This document shows, in pieces, positions 1-8,447 of a stretch of DNA of 64,000 nt (within the stretch, counting starts at the first letter, position 1; each line of letters opens with the position of its first letter). The notes under the pieces were generated by a model. That model worked only from the letters and a program-made list of their open reading frames with translations. It was not told the origin of the DNA and made no database searches. The stretch is from assembly GCA_946482325.1 (NCBI GenBank), contig CAMLRA010000002.1:22010-86009 (forward strand). The letters run 5' to 3'. This DNA is from an uncultured Chromatiaceae bacterium. GTDB taxonomy: Bacteria; Pseudomonadota; Gammaproteobacteria; Enterobacterales; Alteromonadaceae. Both the position numbers and the translations under genes were made by a program.

Positions 1-2
1 AT

Positions 3-1031
3 CAGGACCCGCTTATCAGCGCAGCTGAAACTGGGGCGACCAGTACCATCAACAGCAAAAACAACATTGCCGAGCCGTCTGCCGCCTTTATCGAAGGCTT
101 ACTGAAACAACATCAGGTGCCGGCATTAGGTCTGGGTTTAATCAGCCAGGGCAAATTGCAGTCGGTGCGGGTCTATGGTGAATTGCAACAAGGCGTGCCA
201 GCGCCGGCTAATACGCTGTTTAAAGTGGCGTCGCTAACCAAGCCCATTGTCAGCCTGCTGACGTTGCGGCTGGTCGCCGCCGGTAAACTGAACCTCGATG
301 AACCGCTGGCGCGTTATTGGGTCGACCCGGATGTTAAAGCAGACCCGCGCCATCTGTTATTAACCCCGCGATTAGTGCTGACGCATCAAACCGGTTTTGC
401 CAACTGGCGTTATCTGGAGCCTAACAACAAACTGCAGTTTCAATTTCAGCCCGGCACCAGGCACCAGTATTCCGGCGAAGGCTTTGAATATCTGCGTAAA
501 GCGCTGGAAGCGAAATTTGGCCAGCCACTGGAACAGCTGGCTAAGCAGTATGTGTTCACACCGGCCGGCATGAAAGATACGCATTTTTACTGGACGCCAG
601 CCGTCGACGAGCAGCGTTATGCCCGCAACCACGACGCCAAAGGCCAGCTGCTGCCGCTGGAAAAATATGCCACCGCCAATGCCGCGGCCAACCTGTTGAG
701 CACAGTCGAAGACTACAGCAAGTTTTTAATGTTTGTGCTGGCACAGCAACAGGAGATGCCAGCTTTGTACCAACAAATGCAGAGCATTCAGGTGCCGCTG
801 AAAGCCAATAATGGCGTTGGCCTTGGTTGGGAGATCTTCAGTGGTTTTTCCACCGGAGAAGCGCTGATGCTGCATACCGGTAAAGATCCGGGCGTGTCTA
901 CCGCCGCCATGCTGTTTGCGCAAAGCGGCAATGGTTATGTGATTTTTATGAATGGCGACAACAGCATGCCGGTGCTTGAACAACTGCTGCCACAGCTGTA
1001 CCTTGGCGCTGAACTGTGGCAACGAAAATAA
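3..1031 (+). CDS. Serine beta-lactamase-like hydrolase (5' end outside window)
   Basis: Member of the beta-lactamase/D-alanyl-D-alanine carboxypeptidase/esterase fold (class C-like, Pfam Beta-lactamase). Seen: the S-x-x-K nucleophile motif in VASLTKP near nt 225-245, a second-motif tyrosine in HQYSGEGF, and a third motif HTGKDPG near nt 875. The frame stays open to the left edge, so the true start and any signal peptide lie outside the window; a GTG at 117 is only an internal in-frame codon. The Y-S-G second motif instead of Y-x-N suggests an esterase or peptidase rather than a true beta-lactamase; substrate unknown. It leads a rightward run with the membrane protein and ECF sigma factor that follow at short spacing. 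Confidence 0.85.
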   Translation, partial: QDPLISAAETGATSTINSKNNIAEPSAAFIEGLLKQHQVPALGLGLISQGKLQSVRVYGELQQGVPAPANTLFKVASLTKPIVSLLTLRLVAAGKLNLDEPLARYWVDPDVKADPRHLLLTPRLVLTHQTGFANWRYLEPNNKLQFQFQPGTRHQYSGEGFEYLRKALEAKFGQPLEQLAKQYVFTPAGMKDTHFYWTPAVDEQRYARNHDAKGQLLPLEKYATANAAANLLSTVEDYSKFLMFVLAQQQEMPALYQQMQSIQVPLKANNGVGLGWEIFSGFSTGEALMLHTGKDPGVSTAAMLFAQSGNGYVIFMNGDNSMPVLEQLLPQLYLGAELWQRK

Positions 1032-1040
1032 GTACAACCA

Positions 1041-1433
1041 ATGACCGGACAAGAGTGGGCAGAGATCCTGGTACCTTTTATTTCCTTCAGCGCACTGATC
1101 GCGTTGTTGGGGTTGTTATTGCTGTACAAGTACAAGAAAAAGCAGCTGTTTTTGCAGATGGTCGAACGCTCGCTGACACAACAGGCGCCGCTGTCGCCGG
1201 AGACTATCCGCGAAGTCGCCAGCCAGTTTTTTTCTGCCAACCGCGACTTACGCAAAGGCATCTTTTTGCTGGTGCTGGCGCTGGCCATTCTGGCTTTTTC
1301 TGCTCTTGCCGATTTCCCACAGCGCGGCAATTTGGATTTAAATGACGCGCTATATGGCATCGCCATGTTACCGGGCCTGCTCGGCCTGGCGTTTTTACTG
1401 CTGGCCTGGCTTGACCGCCGGCGGCCCGGTTAA
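1041..1433 (+). CDS. Two- to three-TM membrane protein, DUF6249-like
   Basis: A 130-residue inner-membrane protein. A hydrophobic segment at about residues 9-29 is followed by a basic KYKKK stretch, a soluble region of about 45 residues (SPETIREVASQFFSANRDLRKG), then hydrophobic segments at about 73-91 and 105-124. Size and layout resemble the DUF6249 family, which has no defined function; this assignment is from memory of the family pattern. It begins 9 bp after the serine hydrolase stop and is followed after 9 bp by the sigma factor, so it is probably co-transcribed and might act as a membrane partner of the sigma factor. That role is inference only. Confidence 0.7.
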   Translation: MTGQEWAEILVPFISFSALIALLGLLLLYKYKKKQLFLQMVERSLTQQAPLSPETIREVASQFFSANRDLRKGIFLLVLALAILAFSALADFPQRGNLDLNDALYGIAMLPGLLGLAFLLLAWLDRRRPG

Positions 1434-1442
1434 GCGGGCACT

Positions 1443-2003
1443 GTGTCGCAAATACCAGCAAACCGGCAAGCGCTGCAACAGGCATCGGTTGAACAGCTGG
1501 TCGCTATTGTGCAGGTGGCCGGCGACAGCGCAGCTTTTAACGAATTGTTTGGCCGCTTTGAGCGCAAACTGCGGGCGTTTTTGTTGTATAAATCCAACGA
1601 CAGCAAGTTTGAAGTTGATGATTTAATGCAGGAAACTTACGTGAAAGCTTTTCTGCATATCGGCCAGTATCAGCAGCAGGCCGAGTTCTCCACCTGGCTG
1701 TTACGCATCGCCATTAACGAGTTATTACAGGCCAAACGCGCTCAGGGCATTTTCGCCCGGCTGAAACAACGTTGGTTTCACAGCGAGCCGGAAGCACAGA
1801 TCCATAACGACCAGAGCGCTGCGCAGCGTGATGCCGCAGCGTTATTGGCACACCTCAGTGATGTGCAGCAGCAAGTGTTTGTTTGTGCTGAATTTTATGG
1901 TTATTCACAAAGCGAAATCGCCGAAAAATTGCAGCTGCCACTTGGCAGTGTCAAAACCTATATGAAACAGGCGCGTGAAGCGCTCGACAGGATAAACCGT
2001 TGA
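1443..2003 (+). CDS. ECF-type RNA polymerase sigma factor
   Basis: Sigma-70 family extracytoplasmic-function sigma factor, 186 residues, the usual ECF length. Region 2 is visible as DDLMQETYVKAFLHI followed by FSTWLLRIAINELL (core RNA polymerase binding and -10 recognition); region 4 is a helix-turn-helix in YSQSEIAEKLQLPLGSVKTY near the C terminus (-35 recognition). Start is GTG at 1443. Its stop overlaps the next start (TGATG), implying translational coupling with the small membrane protein. No classical zinc anti-sigma factor (H-x3-C-x2-C) is seen next to it, so the signal and the anti-sigma are unknown; the flanking membrane proteins are candidates. Confidence 0.9.
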   Translation: MSQIPANRQALQQASVEQLVAIVQVAGDSAAFNELFGRFERKLRAFLLYKSNDSKFEVDDLMQETYVKAFLHIGQYQQQAEFSTWLLRIAINELLQAKRAQGIFARLKQRWFHSEPEAQIHNDQSAAQRDAAALLAHLSDVQQQVFVCAEFYGYSQSEIAEKLQLPLGSVKTYMKQAREALDRINR

Positions 2004-2221
2004 TGCTGAAACTAAAATGGCAACTCCGACTACGGCTCTGGCTCTGGCAACAACGCCGCCTGCTGGTTTTAAGCAGTGCAGCACTGTTCGCGGTCACCTT
2101 GCTATTGGCCGCCAACATTCTGTTGCTGGCATTGCCGGCCGTCGCGCTGCCAGTGCTCAGCGCCGGGCAACTGGCTATCGGCGGCTTTGCCGTGGCACTG
2201 GTGCTGATCCTGGCGGATTAA
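2003..2221 (+). CDS. Small membrane protein coupled to the ECF sigma factor
   Basis: A 72-residue protein with a strongly basic N terminus (LKLKWQLRLRLW, then QQRR) and two hydrophobic segments (about residues 21-45 and 52-70). The ATG at 2003 overlaps the sigma-factor stop as TGATG; an in-frame TTG lies one codon earlier but the overlapping ATG is more natural. Not recognised as a named family. The position is where anti-sigma factors are normally encoded, but the protein has almost no cytoplasmic domain, so that role is speculative. Its stop codon shares the tetranucleotide TTAA with the stop of the convergent gene on the other strand. Confidence 0.6.
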   Translation: MLKLKWQLRLRLWLWQQRRLLVLSSAALFAVTLLLAANILLLALPAVALPVLSAGQLAIGGFAVALVLILAD

Positions 2222-2763
2222 ACCCGCACTAATCCACGAAACCCACGCGCGGCGTAATAAGAATCGGCGCCGTTGTGGTAAACAAACACCTGATCATAAC
2301 GCCGGTCGCCAAACAGCGCCCCGCCTAGCTTGCGAATAGCAGTTGGTGTGGCGAGCCAGCTCGAGGTTTTTTGATCTACCGCCTTGATGCTTTGTAATAA
2401 GCGGTATTGCTGCTCGTTTAATAGTTCAATACCGATCGCCTGCGCCATTTCATCGACACAACCAGCCGGTTTATTGGCTTTGCGGGCATCCAGTGCCTTG
2501 CGGTCAAAACACAAACTACGCCGGCCAAGCGGGCTTTCGGCCGAAAAATCACAAAATAACAATTCGCCGCTGTTCGCGTCCAGCGCCAGCAAATCCGGCT
2601 CACCGCCGCTGGCTTCCATCGCGGCCAGCACTTCGAGTTTGGCCGGTGCGGCTTGCAGGCGGTCAAGTACCTGCGGCCAACTGAGCTGTGGGTGGCGGTC
2701 TGAACCTTTTGCAAAACGGGCTTTTAGGGTTTCAAGCAGGGGATGTTGCGTCGGCAGGTCCAT
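2218..2763 (-). CDS. DUF4256 family protein
   Basis: Cytoplasmic protein of 181 residues of the DUF4256 family, function unknown. The hallmark C-terminal block GGALFGDRRYDQVFVYHN followed by GADSYYAARGFRG is intact, as is the LEVLAAMEASGGEPDLL segment near the N terminus. I place the start at the ATG at 2763 because a GGAG Shine-Dalgarno sits 8 bases upstream and the family begins there; a longer reading upstream to 2904 would add an implausible Cys-rich leader that runs through a terminator hairpin. It converges with the ECF operon, stop codons overlapping. Confidence 0.88.
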   Translation of the reverse strand: MDLPTQHPLLETLKARFAKGSDRHPQLSWPQVLDRLQAAPAKLEVLAAMEASGGEPDLLALDANSGELLFCDFSAESPLGRRSLCFDRKALDARKANKPAGCVDEMAQAIGIELLNEQQYRLLQSIKAVDQKTSSWLATPTAIRKLGGALFGDRRYDQVFVYHNGADSYYAARGFRGLVRV

Positions 2764-2813
2764 GCGTGCACTCCATTGATAGGGTCCAGCCGATGCTAAC
2801 AGGGTTCTATGGA

Positions 2814-2840
2814 TAAAAAAACTGCCAGCGAACTGGCAGG
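2814..2840 (-). terminator. Rho-independent terminator, leftward
   Basis: Perfect 7-bp stem CTGCCAG / CTGGCAG (2822-2828 and 2833-2839) with a CGAA loop, followed on the minus strand by a run of seven T. It lies downstream of the TonB receptor gene and probably ends that transcript before the DUF4256 gene. Confidence 0.8.
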
Positions 2841-2927
2841 TGTAAACACACGAATTGCAGGACAATGCAAAAACAGCGGGTAAAAAAGACAAAACAAAGG
2901 TCACACCAGGGTCAAACCAGAGTCAAA

Positions 2928-2950
2928 GACCCGGCGGATAGCGCCGGGTC
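2928..2950. other. Perfect 9-bp hairpin behind the TonB receptor gene
   Basis: GACCCGGCG and CGCCGGGTC with a GATAG loop, 28 bp beyond the receptor stop. Neither side has a proper T-run (minus strand continues TTTGACT), so it may stabilise the mRNA 3' end or act with the terminator at 2814-2840. Confidence 0.45.
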
Positions 2951-2978
2951 CGGGTTCTTCTGACAAAATTACCGCGGT

Positions 2979-5429
2979 TTAGTCAAAGCTGACATTAAAC
3001 CGGACACCAAAAGTGCGTGGCGCCTGCCACATATAATTCGGCACCGGGTCGCCGTGGGTACGGCCCTGGTCGCTTTTAATGTCGCGGTCTGTCACATTGT
3101 TGATAAAGGCTTCTAAGCTCCAGTCGGCGTTGACCGGCTCGTAGCTCAGGCTCAGGTCCAGCTTGCTGTACGCGTCCTGCCGGTCGATGTCGGCGGCAAA
3201 CGGCAGATTGCGGAAACCGGCTGGTCTGTCGCCGCGGTTGGCCGGGTCAAACCAGACTTCCGATGAATAACTCAGGCGTGCCCGCGGTTTTAACGTGGCG
3301 CCGCTTTGCAGGCCAAGCTGATGCTCGTAACTTAACGAGGCACTGAATTCCGGTGCCAGCACTAACTGATTGCCGGAAAAATCCAGCAGGTTTGGCTGAC
3401 TGGCTACGCCTGCCGATGGGTTAAACAATTTGCCATCGCCGCCGTATTTCGAATCTGTGGTCAGGAATTCGTCGTAAGTGGCATCCAGCAGGGACGCCGA
3501 CATACTCAGTTCGCCATTGCTGCCGACCAGATAACGGCTTTCCAGCTCCAGACCATTGATAGTGGCTTTACCGGCGTTGGTTTTACGCAGCAAATCGGCA
3601 CCGGTCGCGGTCACGACGTTACTGGTCACCTGCAGATCGGTGTATTCAGTCGAGAACAAAGTGGCGAACAGCTGCAGGCTCTTGTCAAAGAACATGCCTT
3701 TCATGCCGAGCTCAATACTCTGGTTTTCTTCCGGTGCCACATATGCATTGGTGCCGGCCGCTTCGTCGTTGTTAGCGGCGATAATGGCATTCAGCGTGGC
3801 CTGGTCAAACGGGCCTGTGCCTTTGTACGTGGCGCCATCCTGAATAGTGCCGGATTTAAAGCCAGTGGCGTAAGAGCCGTACAGCATGATGTCGCTGCTC
3901 AGGTCATATTCCAGCCGCGCCATACCGGTGGTTTTGTCCCACTCCGGGCTGGTGTCGTTGTAAGTATCGACCCAGCATTGCCCCGGCTGCACCAGGAATT
4001 TATTCGGCGCCAGGCCGCCGAGCAGGTTAGCAGGATCAGCGGCATTGTTCGGGAACACCGTCAGTGCTTTGGTTTCAGTGCGTTTGACGTCCGGGCACAT
4101 AATATTGCGGCCGCCGCGGTCCCAACGTTCATCTTTGGTGTAACGCAAACCGGCACTGAGCCGCCAGTCGTCATTCAGATGATAAGTACTTTGTGCGTAC
4201 AGGCTGTTAGATAACAAGCCGCGGTCCGGCTGACGATAAGTGGACCAGAGGTTTTTATTCGGCGTTTTGCCGCCTTCATAGTCAGTGCCCGGATGCACAA
4301 TATCAAAATGCGTCAGGTTGTTTTCTTTGAAGTAGAAATAACCGACCATCCACTGCAACTGCTCGCCGTCAGCGTTTTTCAGCTGCAGTTCGTGTTGTAC
4401 CGCTTCATGCGTACATTCGACACAACCGCCCCACTCGTATTTGGTCAGGCTCCAGGTGCGGTCCCACACCGACACACGGCTGGAGTCGGTATAACCACCG
4501 ATATAAGAGGCTTCGACACCGGAATCAAAGCGATAGTTGATACGGGTGCGCAATGAATCAATCTGGAAATCGTTGTAACCCGGTTCCTGCACATAAGAAC
4601 TGCGGTCTGAGCCACCGGTCAGCGTTGGGATTTGACCTGTGCCTTTGTCGGTGAAGTTTTCATAAGAGAAGGTCCAGTCGATATTGTCGGCCGGCTGGTA
4701 AAAAGTGCTGATCCGCGCCGCGGCTAAATCAGTTGAACCGTATTTATCTCCCAGCGCCGACCCCGGCAGGAAATCCACCACGCCTTCGGACTGATCCGAC
4801 GCTGCTGCGACGCGCACAGCAAAGGTTTCGCTGAGCGGCATGTTCAGTGCCGCGCGCACCGCTTTGCGGTCATAGTTGCCCAGCGTCACTTCAGCATTGC
4901 CTTCAAAGCCATCCAGCCGCGCTTTGGCGGTATGTAAGTTCACCACCCCACCGGTGGCGTTACGGCCAAACAAAGTGCCTTGTGGGCCACGCAGAATTTC
5001 AGCGCCTTCTAAGTCAAACATCAATGCGGACGCGCCTTGCGAACGGGCTGAATAGACGCCGTCAATGTGAAAGGCTACCGCCGGGTCGCCACTTTCAGTC
5101 TGGTCAGAAGAACCAATACCGCGGATGTACACCATGGGCGTGTTCTGCGTGCCGTTCTGGGCAATTTGCAGACTCGGCACTATGCCCTGCAGGTCATCGA
5201 GCTGCAGCACATGGTTTTCGTCCAGCGTTTTCTGGTCAAAGGCAGTCACCGCCAAAGGCGTTTCCCGCAAGGTGGTGACCCTTTTGGTTGCAGTGACGGA
5301 AATAACTTCAATCTCGCGTTCGGCGTTTTCGCCGGCTTGTTGCTCTTGTGTTTGCGCCAGTGCCGGCACTGTGCCGGTCAGCAGCAGACTGGTAAATAGC
5401 GCCAGTGGGCGGAGTGCGAATGTATTCAC
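2979..5429 (-). CDS. TonB-dependent outer-membrane receptor
   Basis: Outer-membrane gated channel of 816 residues energised by TonB-ExbBD; substrate unknown. Signal peptide at the N terminus (NTFALRPLALFTSLLLTG...ALAQ); a TonB-box-like region near IEVISVTATKR; plug domain with TPLAVTAFDQKTLDE, YIRGIGSSDQ, FHIDGVYSAR and the signature EILRGPQGTLFGRNATGGVV; then a long 22-strand-type barrel ending ...FGVRFNVSFD. I chose the GTG at 5429 (AGGATAGG upstream, signal peptide immediately following) rather than the ATG at 5483, which would put 18 polar residues before the signal peptide. The plug resembles the broad iron/vitamin/plant-compound receptor group, so substrate cannot be named. No transporter or siderophore gene sits beside it. 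Confidence 0.93.
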   Translation of the reverse strand: MNTFALRPLALFTSLLLTGTVPALAQTQEQQAGENAEREIEVISVTATKRVTTLRETPLAVTAFDQKTLDENHVLQLDDLQGIVPSLQIAQNGTQNTPMVYIRGIGSSDQTESGDPAVAFHIDGVYSARSQGASALMFDLEGAEILRGPQGTLFGRNATGGVVNLHTAKARLDGFEGNAEVTLGNYDRKAVRAALNMPLSETFAVRVAAASDQSEGVVDFLPGSALGDKYGSTDLAAARISTFYQPADNIDWTFSYENFTDKGTGQIPTLTGGSDRSSYVQEPGYNDFQIDSLRTRINYRFDSGVEASYIGGYTDSSRVSVWDRTWSLTKYEWGGCVECTHEAVQHELQLKNADGEQLQWMVGYFYFKENNLTHFDIVHPGTDYEGGKTPNKNLWSTYRQPDRGLLSNSLYAQSTYHLNDDWRLSAGLRYTKDERWDRGGRNIMCPDVKRTETKALTVFPNNAADPANLLGGLAPNKFLVQPGQCWVDTYNDTSPEWDKTTGMARLEYDLSSDIMLYGSYATGFKSGTIQDGATYKGTGPFDQATLNAIIAANNDEAAGTNAYVAPEENQSIELGMKGMFFDKSLQLFATLFSTEYTDLQVTSNVVTATGADLLRKTNAGKATINGLELESRYLVGSNGELSMSASLLDATYDEFLTTDSKYGGDGKLFNPSAGVASQPNLLDFSGNQLVLAPEFSASLSYEHQLGLQSGATLKPRARLSYSSEVWFDPANRGDRPAGFRNLPFAADIDRQDAYSKLDLSLSYEPVNADWSLEAFINNVTDRDIKSDQGRTHGDPVPNYMWQAPRTFGVRFNVSFD

Positions 5430-5861
5430 TTGTTGGTACCTATCCTGTTGACGGTGGAATCGCCAGCCTGACAGCGCAACCAAATATCAGTTTGGTGTTG
5501 CATTGCCGGCCAATCTGTTTGTATGGCAGTACTCAAAGCAACGAGAACCGGCATTTACCTGCTCAAAAAGCCAGATTCAGCATCAGTTTTTACCCGCCGC
5601 GTTACTGAGTTCGGCTAAATTACCTACAACAAAATGTTAGCGCAACCATTTTATGAAACAATCTTAGAAATTTGCGATAAATATCTGCCTACCACACCAC
5701 CGACCATAGTAAGTCGCGACGTCAGTATTGGCGCTAAAGATGCTGAGATAATCACTGAGAAAATCAGAGATTCATGCCGTTGGCTGGCTAATGATTGCGC
5801 AATCAGCAGCCAATTAAACCACTGATTGCGGCAAATGTTGCGGTCGATGAACGGGTGTGGT
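5430..5861. other. 432-bp region without a convincing gene
   Basis: Apart from the inverted repeat at 5479-5496 nothing is well supported. A 63-codon rightward frame at 5634-5825 (MLAQPFYETILEICDKYLPT...) has plausible amino-acid composition but no ribosome binding site and no family I recognise; it could be a remnant of a lost gene. The region must contain the receptor promoter on the minus strand. Confidence 0.4.
5479..5496. promoter_or_regulatory. Inverted repeat upstream of the TonB receptor
   Basis: ACCAAA-TATCAG-TTTGGT, a perfect 6-bp dyad about 50 bp upstream of the receptor start. Possible operator for the receptor gene; no regulator identified, and it does not resemble a Fur box. 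Confidence 0.3.
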
Positions 5862-7323
5862 TCAGAGCGGATCGGCGCTGCCATCGTCCCGCAGGCGGAA
5901 ATACTGGCCATCGCGGATTAATAATCCCTCACTGCTACGCGGTGGAATACTGCCGCGATAATCCCGTGGCTGACGCACGTTGATGGCAACAACCTTACCA
6001 GCAAACAAAGTATGTACCCGCCGCTGCGGCGTATGCCCGACTACCACGGCGCTGGCGCCGAAGCGGGCCGAAGTCATTTCCACTTCATCCTGGGTTAAAT
6101 CGGCTGCAAAATAGCCGCGATACCAGGACGGGCCGTTGCGGGTGGATAACAGCAGGTCATTGGCTTCGGCGTTTTTCTTCGGATAATAAGCAGTGCGGTA
6201 TTGGGCCCGGACTATGGTATTCAGATCTTCCAGCGAATAATTCAGCGTTGCCAGTTTGGGATGTAAACCCCCATGCACAAACAGCTGGCCATTGACCAGT
6301 TCCGCCGTATTTTTACTGGCCAGCCAGCGGCCGAGCAAACTGTTGTCGCCATATAAATCGGCTTGCTGCTTGCCGAGCACTGTCGCGACAAACTGATACT
6401 TTTTGTCTGCCGCCTGAAAATTACCCTGCAGGTTTTTGATTTCATGATTGCCTAGAGCACCATATAGTTTAATAAGTGAACAGCAGAGCAGCCTGAAATT
6501 GCCTCAGGCAAGGCGACACAGCGAAGGAATAGTGGCGCTCTTTCGAGCTGTGGCAACGCCGCATGAGGCAATTGCAGGCGCTCCCGGACGGGCGATAGCA
6601 GAATGGTCGCATGCGGCGTTAAATTTTCTCGCTTTAGAACCACTAAAGCTTCAAAAATCTGCCTTGCCTGCGGCCATTCTGCTTATCGCTGCTGCCGCTT
6701 TTTTAAACTATATGGTGCTCTCGAATGTAATGCACAGTGCCGCCCTTTGCCCGCGCCGCTTGCTCCAGCTGATAAATCAACCACAGCACTTGCGTGGTGG
6801 AAGGCCCGCGATCAGTCATGTCCCCGAGTAGGACCAGATGACCTCTGCCAAAAGTCCAGTTCAGCTTTGCATCAATGACCCGGTGCGCCTGCAAAAAATC
6901 GCGCAGCGTTTTATAGGCACTCTCAATATCGGAAATCGCCAGAATGGGCTCGTTGTCCTGATAACGCACTGGCGGTGGGCTAAAACGGCCGTCCGGCCGC
7001 CGGTCCGGGCTGCTGCCGTTGATGGACAGGGCAAAATGATTATCCTCCAGCGGAAAATACACCTGCGTCTTTACTGTGGCAGTCACAGGCAGGTTTTGCT
7101 GTTCCAGGTAAAAGCCGCTTTCGCCATCGCCGCGGATAAAGTTCAGCTGCATCTGGTCGCCGCTAAAAAACACCTGGGGGCCTTCATCACCGACTTTATA
7201 AGCGCGGCGGTCGTCGCCGTAATCAATATCGATACTGAAGAACACCGCAAGACCCAGCGCCAAAACCAGCAGCAACAGGCTGGTGATACAAAAATGTTTT
7301 AGATTGGTCCAGATGGGTGTCAT
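5862..7323 (-). pseudogene. Metallophosphoesterase interrupted by a mobile element
   Basis: Calcineurin-like phosphoesterase with an N-terminal membrane anchor (CITSLLLLVLALGLAVFF, about residues 12-29), a D-x-E variant of the first metal motif (LAISDIESAYKTL), GDMTDRG, and after the interruption GNHEIKNLQGNFQ, FVHGGLHPKL and VVVGHTPQRRV. The coding frame stops at nt 6703 (...VHYIREHHIV-stop, inside the element) and resumes at about 6452 with G-N-H-E. Removing 268 bp restores one frame of 397 residues reading ...HYI(R or L)GNHE..., exactly at the catalytic Asn-His motif, so the gene is inactivated by the insertion. Start at 7323 has AAGGAA upstream. It was the third gene of the PadR / HAAS operon. 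Confidence 0.92.
6455..6720. mobile_element. MITE-like element with 18-bp perfect terminal inverted repeats
   Basis: Ends are GAGCACCATATAGTTTAA (6455-6472) and its exact reverse complement (6703-6720). Flanks are TA on the left and TC on the right (plus strand), consistent with a 2-bp TA target duplication with one later change. The interior carries no transposase; it contains nested inverted repeats, such as GCGATAGCAGAATGG at 6592-6606 against CCATTCTGCTTATCGC at 6674-6689 and CAGGCAAGGC at 6505-6514 against GCCTTGCCTG at 6661-6670, so the DNA or its RNA could fold into a long hairpin. The size and TA-like target suggest a non-autonomous relative of an IS630/Tc1-type element, but the parent is not in this window. 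Confidence 0.85.
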
Positions 7324-7348
7324 CGCAAATTCCTTTTTCTACAATCAC

Positions 7349-7918
7349 TTACATATGTAGCTTCAACACCCGCAGCACTTTGCGCGTCAGCCAGGCCACC
7401 CCAACGGCAAGCAATGTGGCCACCGGCACTATCCACCAGCCCATCACCTCGGGCGTGGCCATCGGCGGGACTGAGACAAAACCGACCACAATGCTGTTGC
7501 CATGCGGTGTCGACCAGACACCGACCGACTCTGGCAACAGAAATTTCGCCCCGGCGACAAATAACAAACTCAGCGCCGTGCTGAAGCCAAATACTGCCAT
7601 CGCGAAATACAAACTGGCCGTGACGCTTTTTTTCACGCTTTGAATCGCGCGAAAGCCTCGTGGTGGCGGCGCGCCTTCTTCGATATGCGCGACATACAAC
7701 GCCGCCAACTGGCGTGCATCACCGAAACCGCGCAAAATTTCTGCCACATCAGCAGCTTGGCCGGAGGCCGTTTTCTGCTCCAACACATCAAACAAATGGC
7801 TTTCAATTTCGCGGATCACTTCCTGCGTTTCATGTGGGGCAAGCCGGGATAAATAACGACGTAAATCATTGAGATAACGATGGATCAACTCGTTATTGTG
7901 CAATTCTGCTGCAGACAT
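7349..7918 (-). CDS. HAAS-domain (DUF1700-like) membrane protein
   Basis: 189 residues. The N-terminal half (NNELIHRYLNDLRRYLSRLAPHETQEVIREIESHL...) matches the HAAS signalling domain of DUF1700-type proteins, which are habitually encoded next to a PadR regulator; the C-terminal half has two membrane spans (about 103-127 and 160-180). It starts 1 bp after the PadR gene stops, so it is co-transcribed and probably coupled. Family members are thought to sense or transmit envelope state; the actual role here is unknown. It is followed 25 bp later by the broken phosphoesterase. Confidence 0.82.
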   Translation of the reverse strand: MSAAELHNNELIHRYLNDLRRYLSRLAPHETQEVIREIESHLFDVLEQKTASGQAADVAEILRGFGDARQLAALYVAHIEEGAPPPRGFRAIQSVKKSVTASLYFAMAVFGFSTALSLLFVAGAKFLLPESVGVWSTPHGNSIVVGFVSVPPMATPEVMGWWIVPVATLLAVGVAWLTRKVLRVLKLHM

Positions 7919-7919
7919 C

Positions 7920-8300
7920 TCAGACTCCTGTATTCGGTAGCGGTTGCGGGCCCGGGTTGGTCAGCAGCCATTCAATATCACTGACAGACTGGCGCCAGAG
8001 CCGGGTCAGATCAGTCAATTTTTGTGCACCAAGCGGGGTGAGCTGGTAGTACTTACGCGGTCGGGTCTCGCCTTCCTGCACCCACTGCGCATCGACCAGT
8101 TCGTCACGCTTCAGCCGGTCCAGCAGCGGATATAAAGTGCCTTCCGTAATGGTCGTCGAAGGCAAACTTTGCAGTAATTTCAACAGTTCCAGCCCATATA
8201 AAGTGCGTTGCTGCAACGCCGCCAGAATAGCCAGTTCCAGCGTACCTTTGCGCAGCTGCACCGCCCATTTTTCCATCACATCTTCTGTGGAGTTCATCAT
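7920..8300 (-). CDS. PadR-family transcriptional regulator
   Basis: 126-residue winged-helix repressor of the PadR family. Seen: KGTLELAILAALQQRTLYGLELLKLL (helices 1-2), ITEGTLYPLLDRLKRDELV (recognition helix with the typical EGTLYP-LL-RL), and the wing ETRPRKYYQLTPLGAQKL. Likely controls its own operon with the HAAS protein and (formerly) the phosphoesterase; a perfect 8-bp dyad lies 45 bp upstream of the start and is the probable operator. The ligand is not known. Confidence 0.9.
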   Translation of the reverse strand: MMNSTEDVMEKWAVQLRKGTLELAILAALQQRTLYGLELLKLLQSLPSTTITEGTLYPLLDRLKRDELVDAQWVQEGETRPRKYYQLTPLGAQKLTDLTRLWRQSVSDIEWLLTNPGPQPLPNTGV

Positions 8301-8344
8301 TCACCTGTATCGGGCCTGGGTATCGGATAGCTATGCATTAAATA

Positions 8345-8365
8345 ATACCTTGCAATACAAGGTAT
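8345..8365. promoter_or_regulatory. Candidate PadR operator
   Basis: ATACCTTG-CAATA-CAAGGTAT, perfect 8-bp inverted repeat, 45 bp upstream of the PadR start. PadR proteins typically autoregulate through ATAC/GTAT-type dyads, which this matches; assignment by position and pattern. Confidence 0.6.
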
Positions 8366-8447
8366 ATTACTGAGCATAAAGATAGCCTGAACAAAGATCA
8401 ACCGGATAAAGGCGATGGATGAAAAATAATCAGCAGGCAAAAAATAC

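Noticed and set aside
117..1031. GTG at 117 as the start of the serine hydrolase
   Set aside because: The frame continues open upstream to the window edge and the sequence there (AAFIEGLLKQHQ) looks like the normal helix preceding this domain.
5651..5911. 86-codon leftward frame upstream of the phosphoesterase remnant
   Set aside because: Overlaps the 3' end of that gene in another frame, and shows no family features.
6448..6878. Rightward frames of 91-127 codons across the element in the phosphoesterase gene
   Set aside because: They cross the element ends into antisense of the broken gene and have no ribosome binding site or family.
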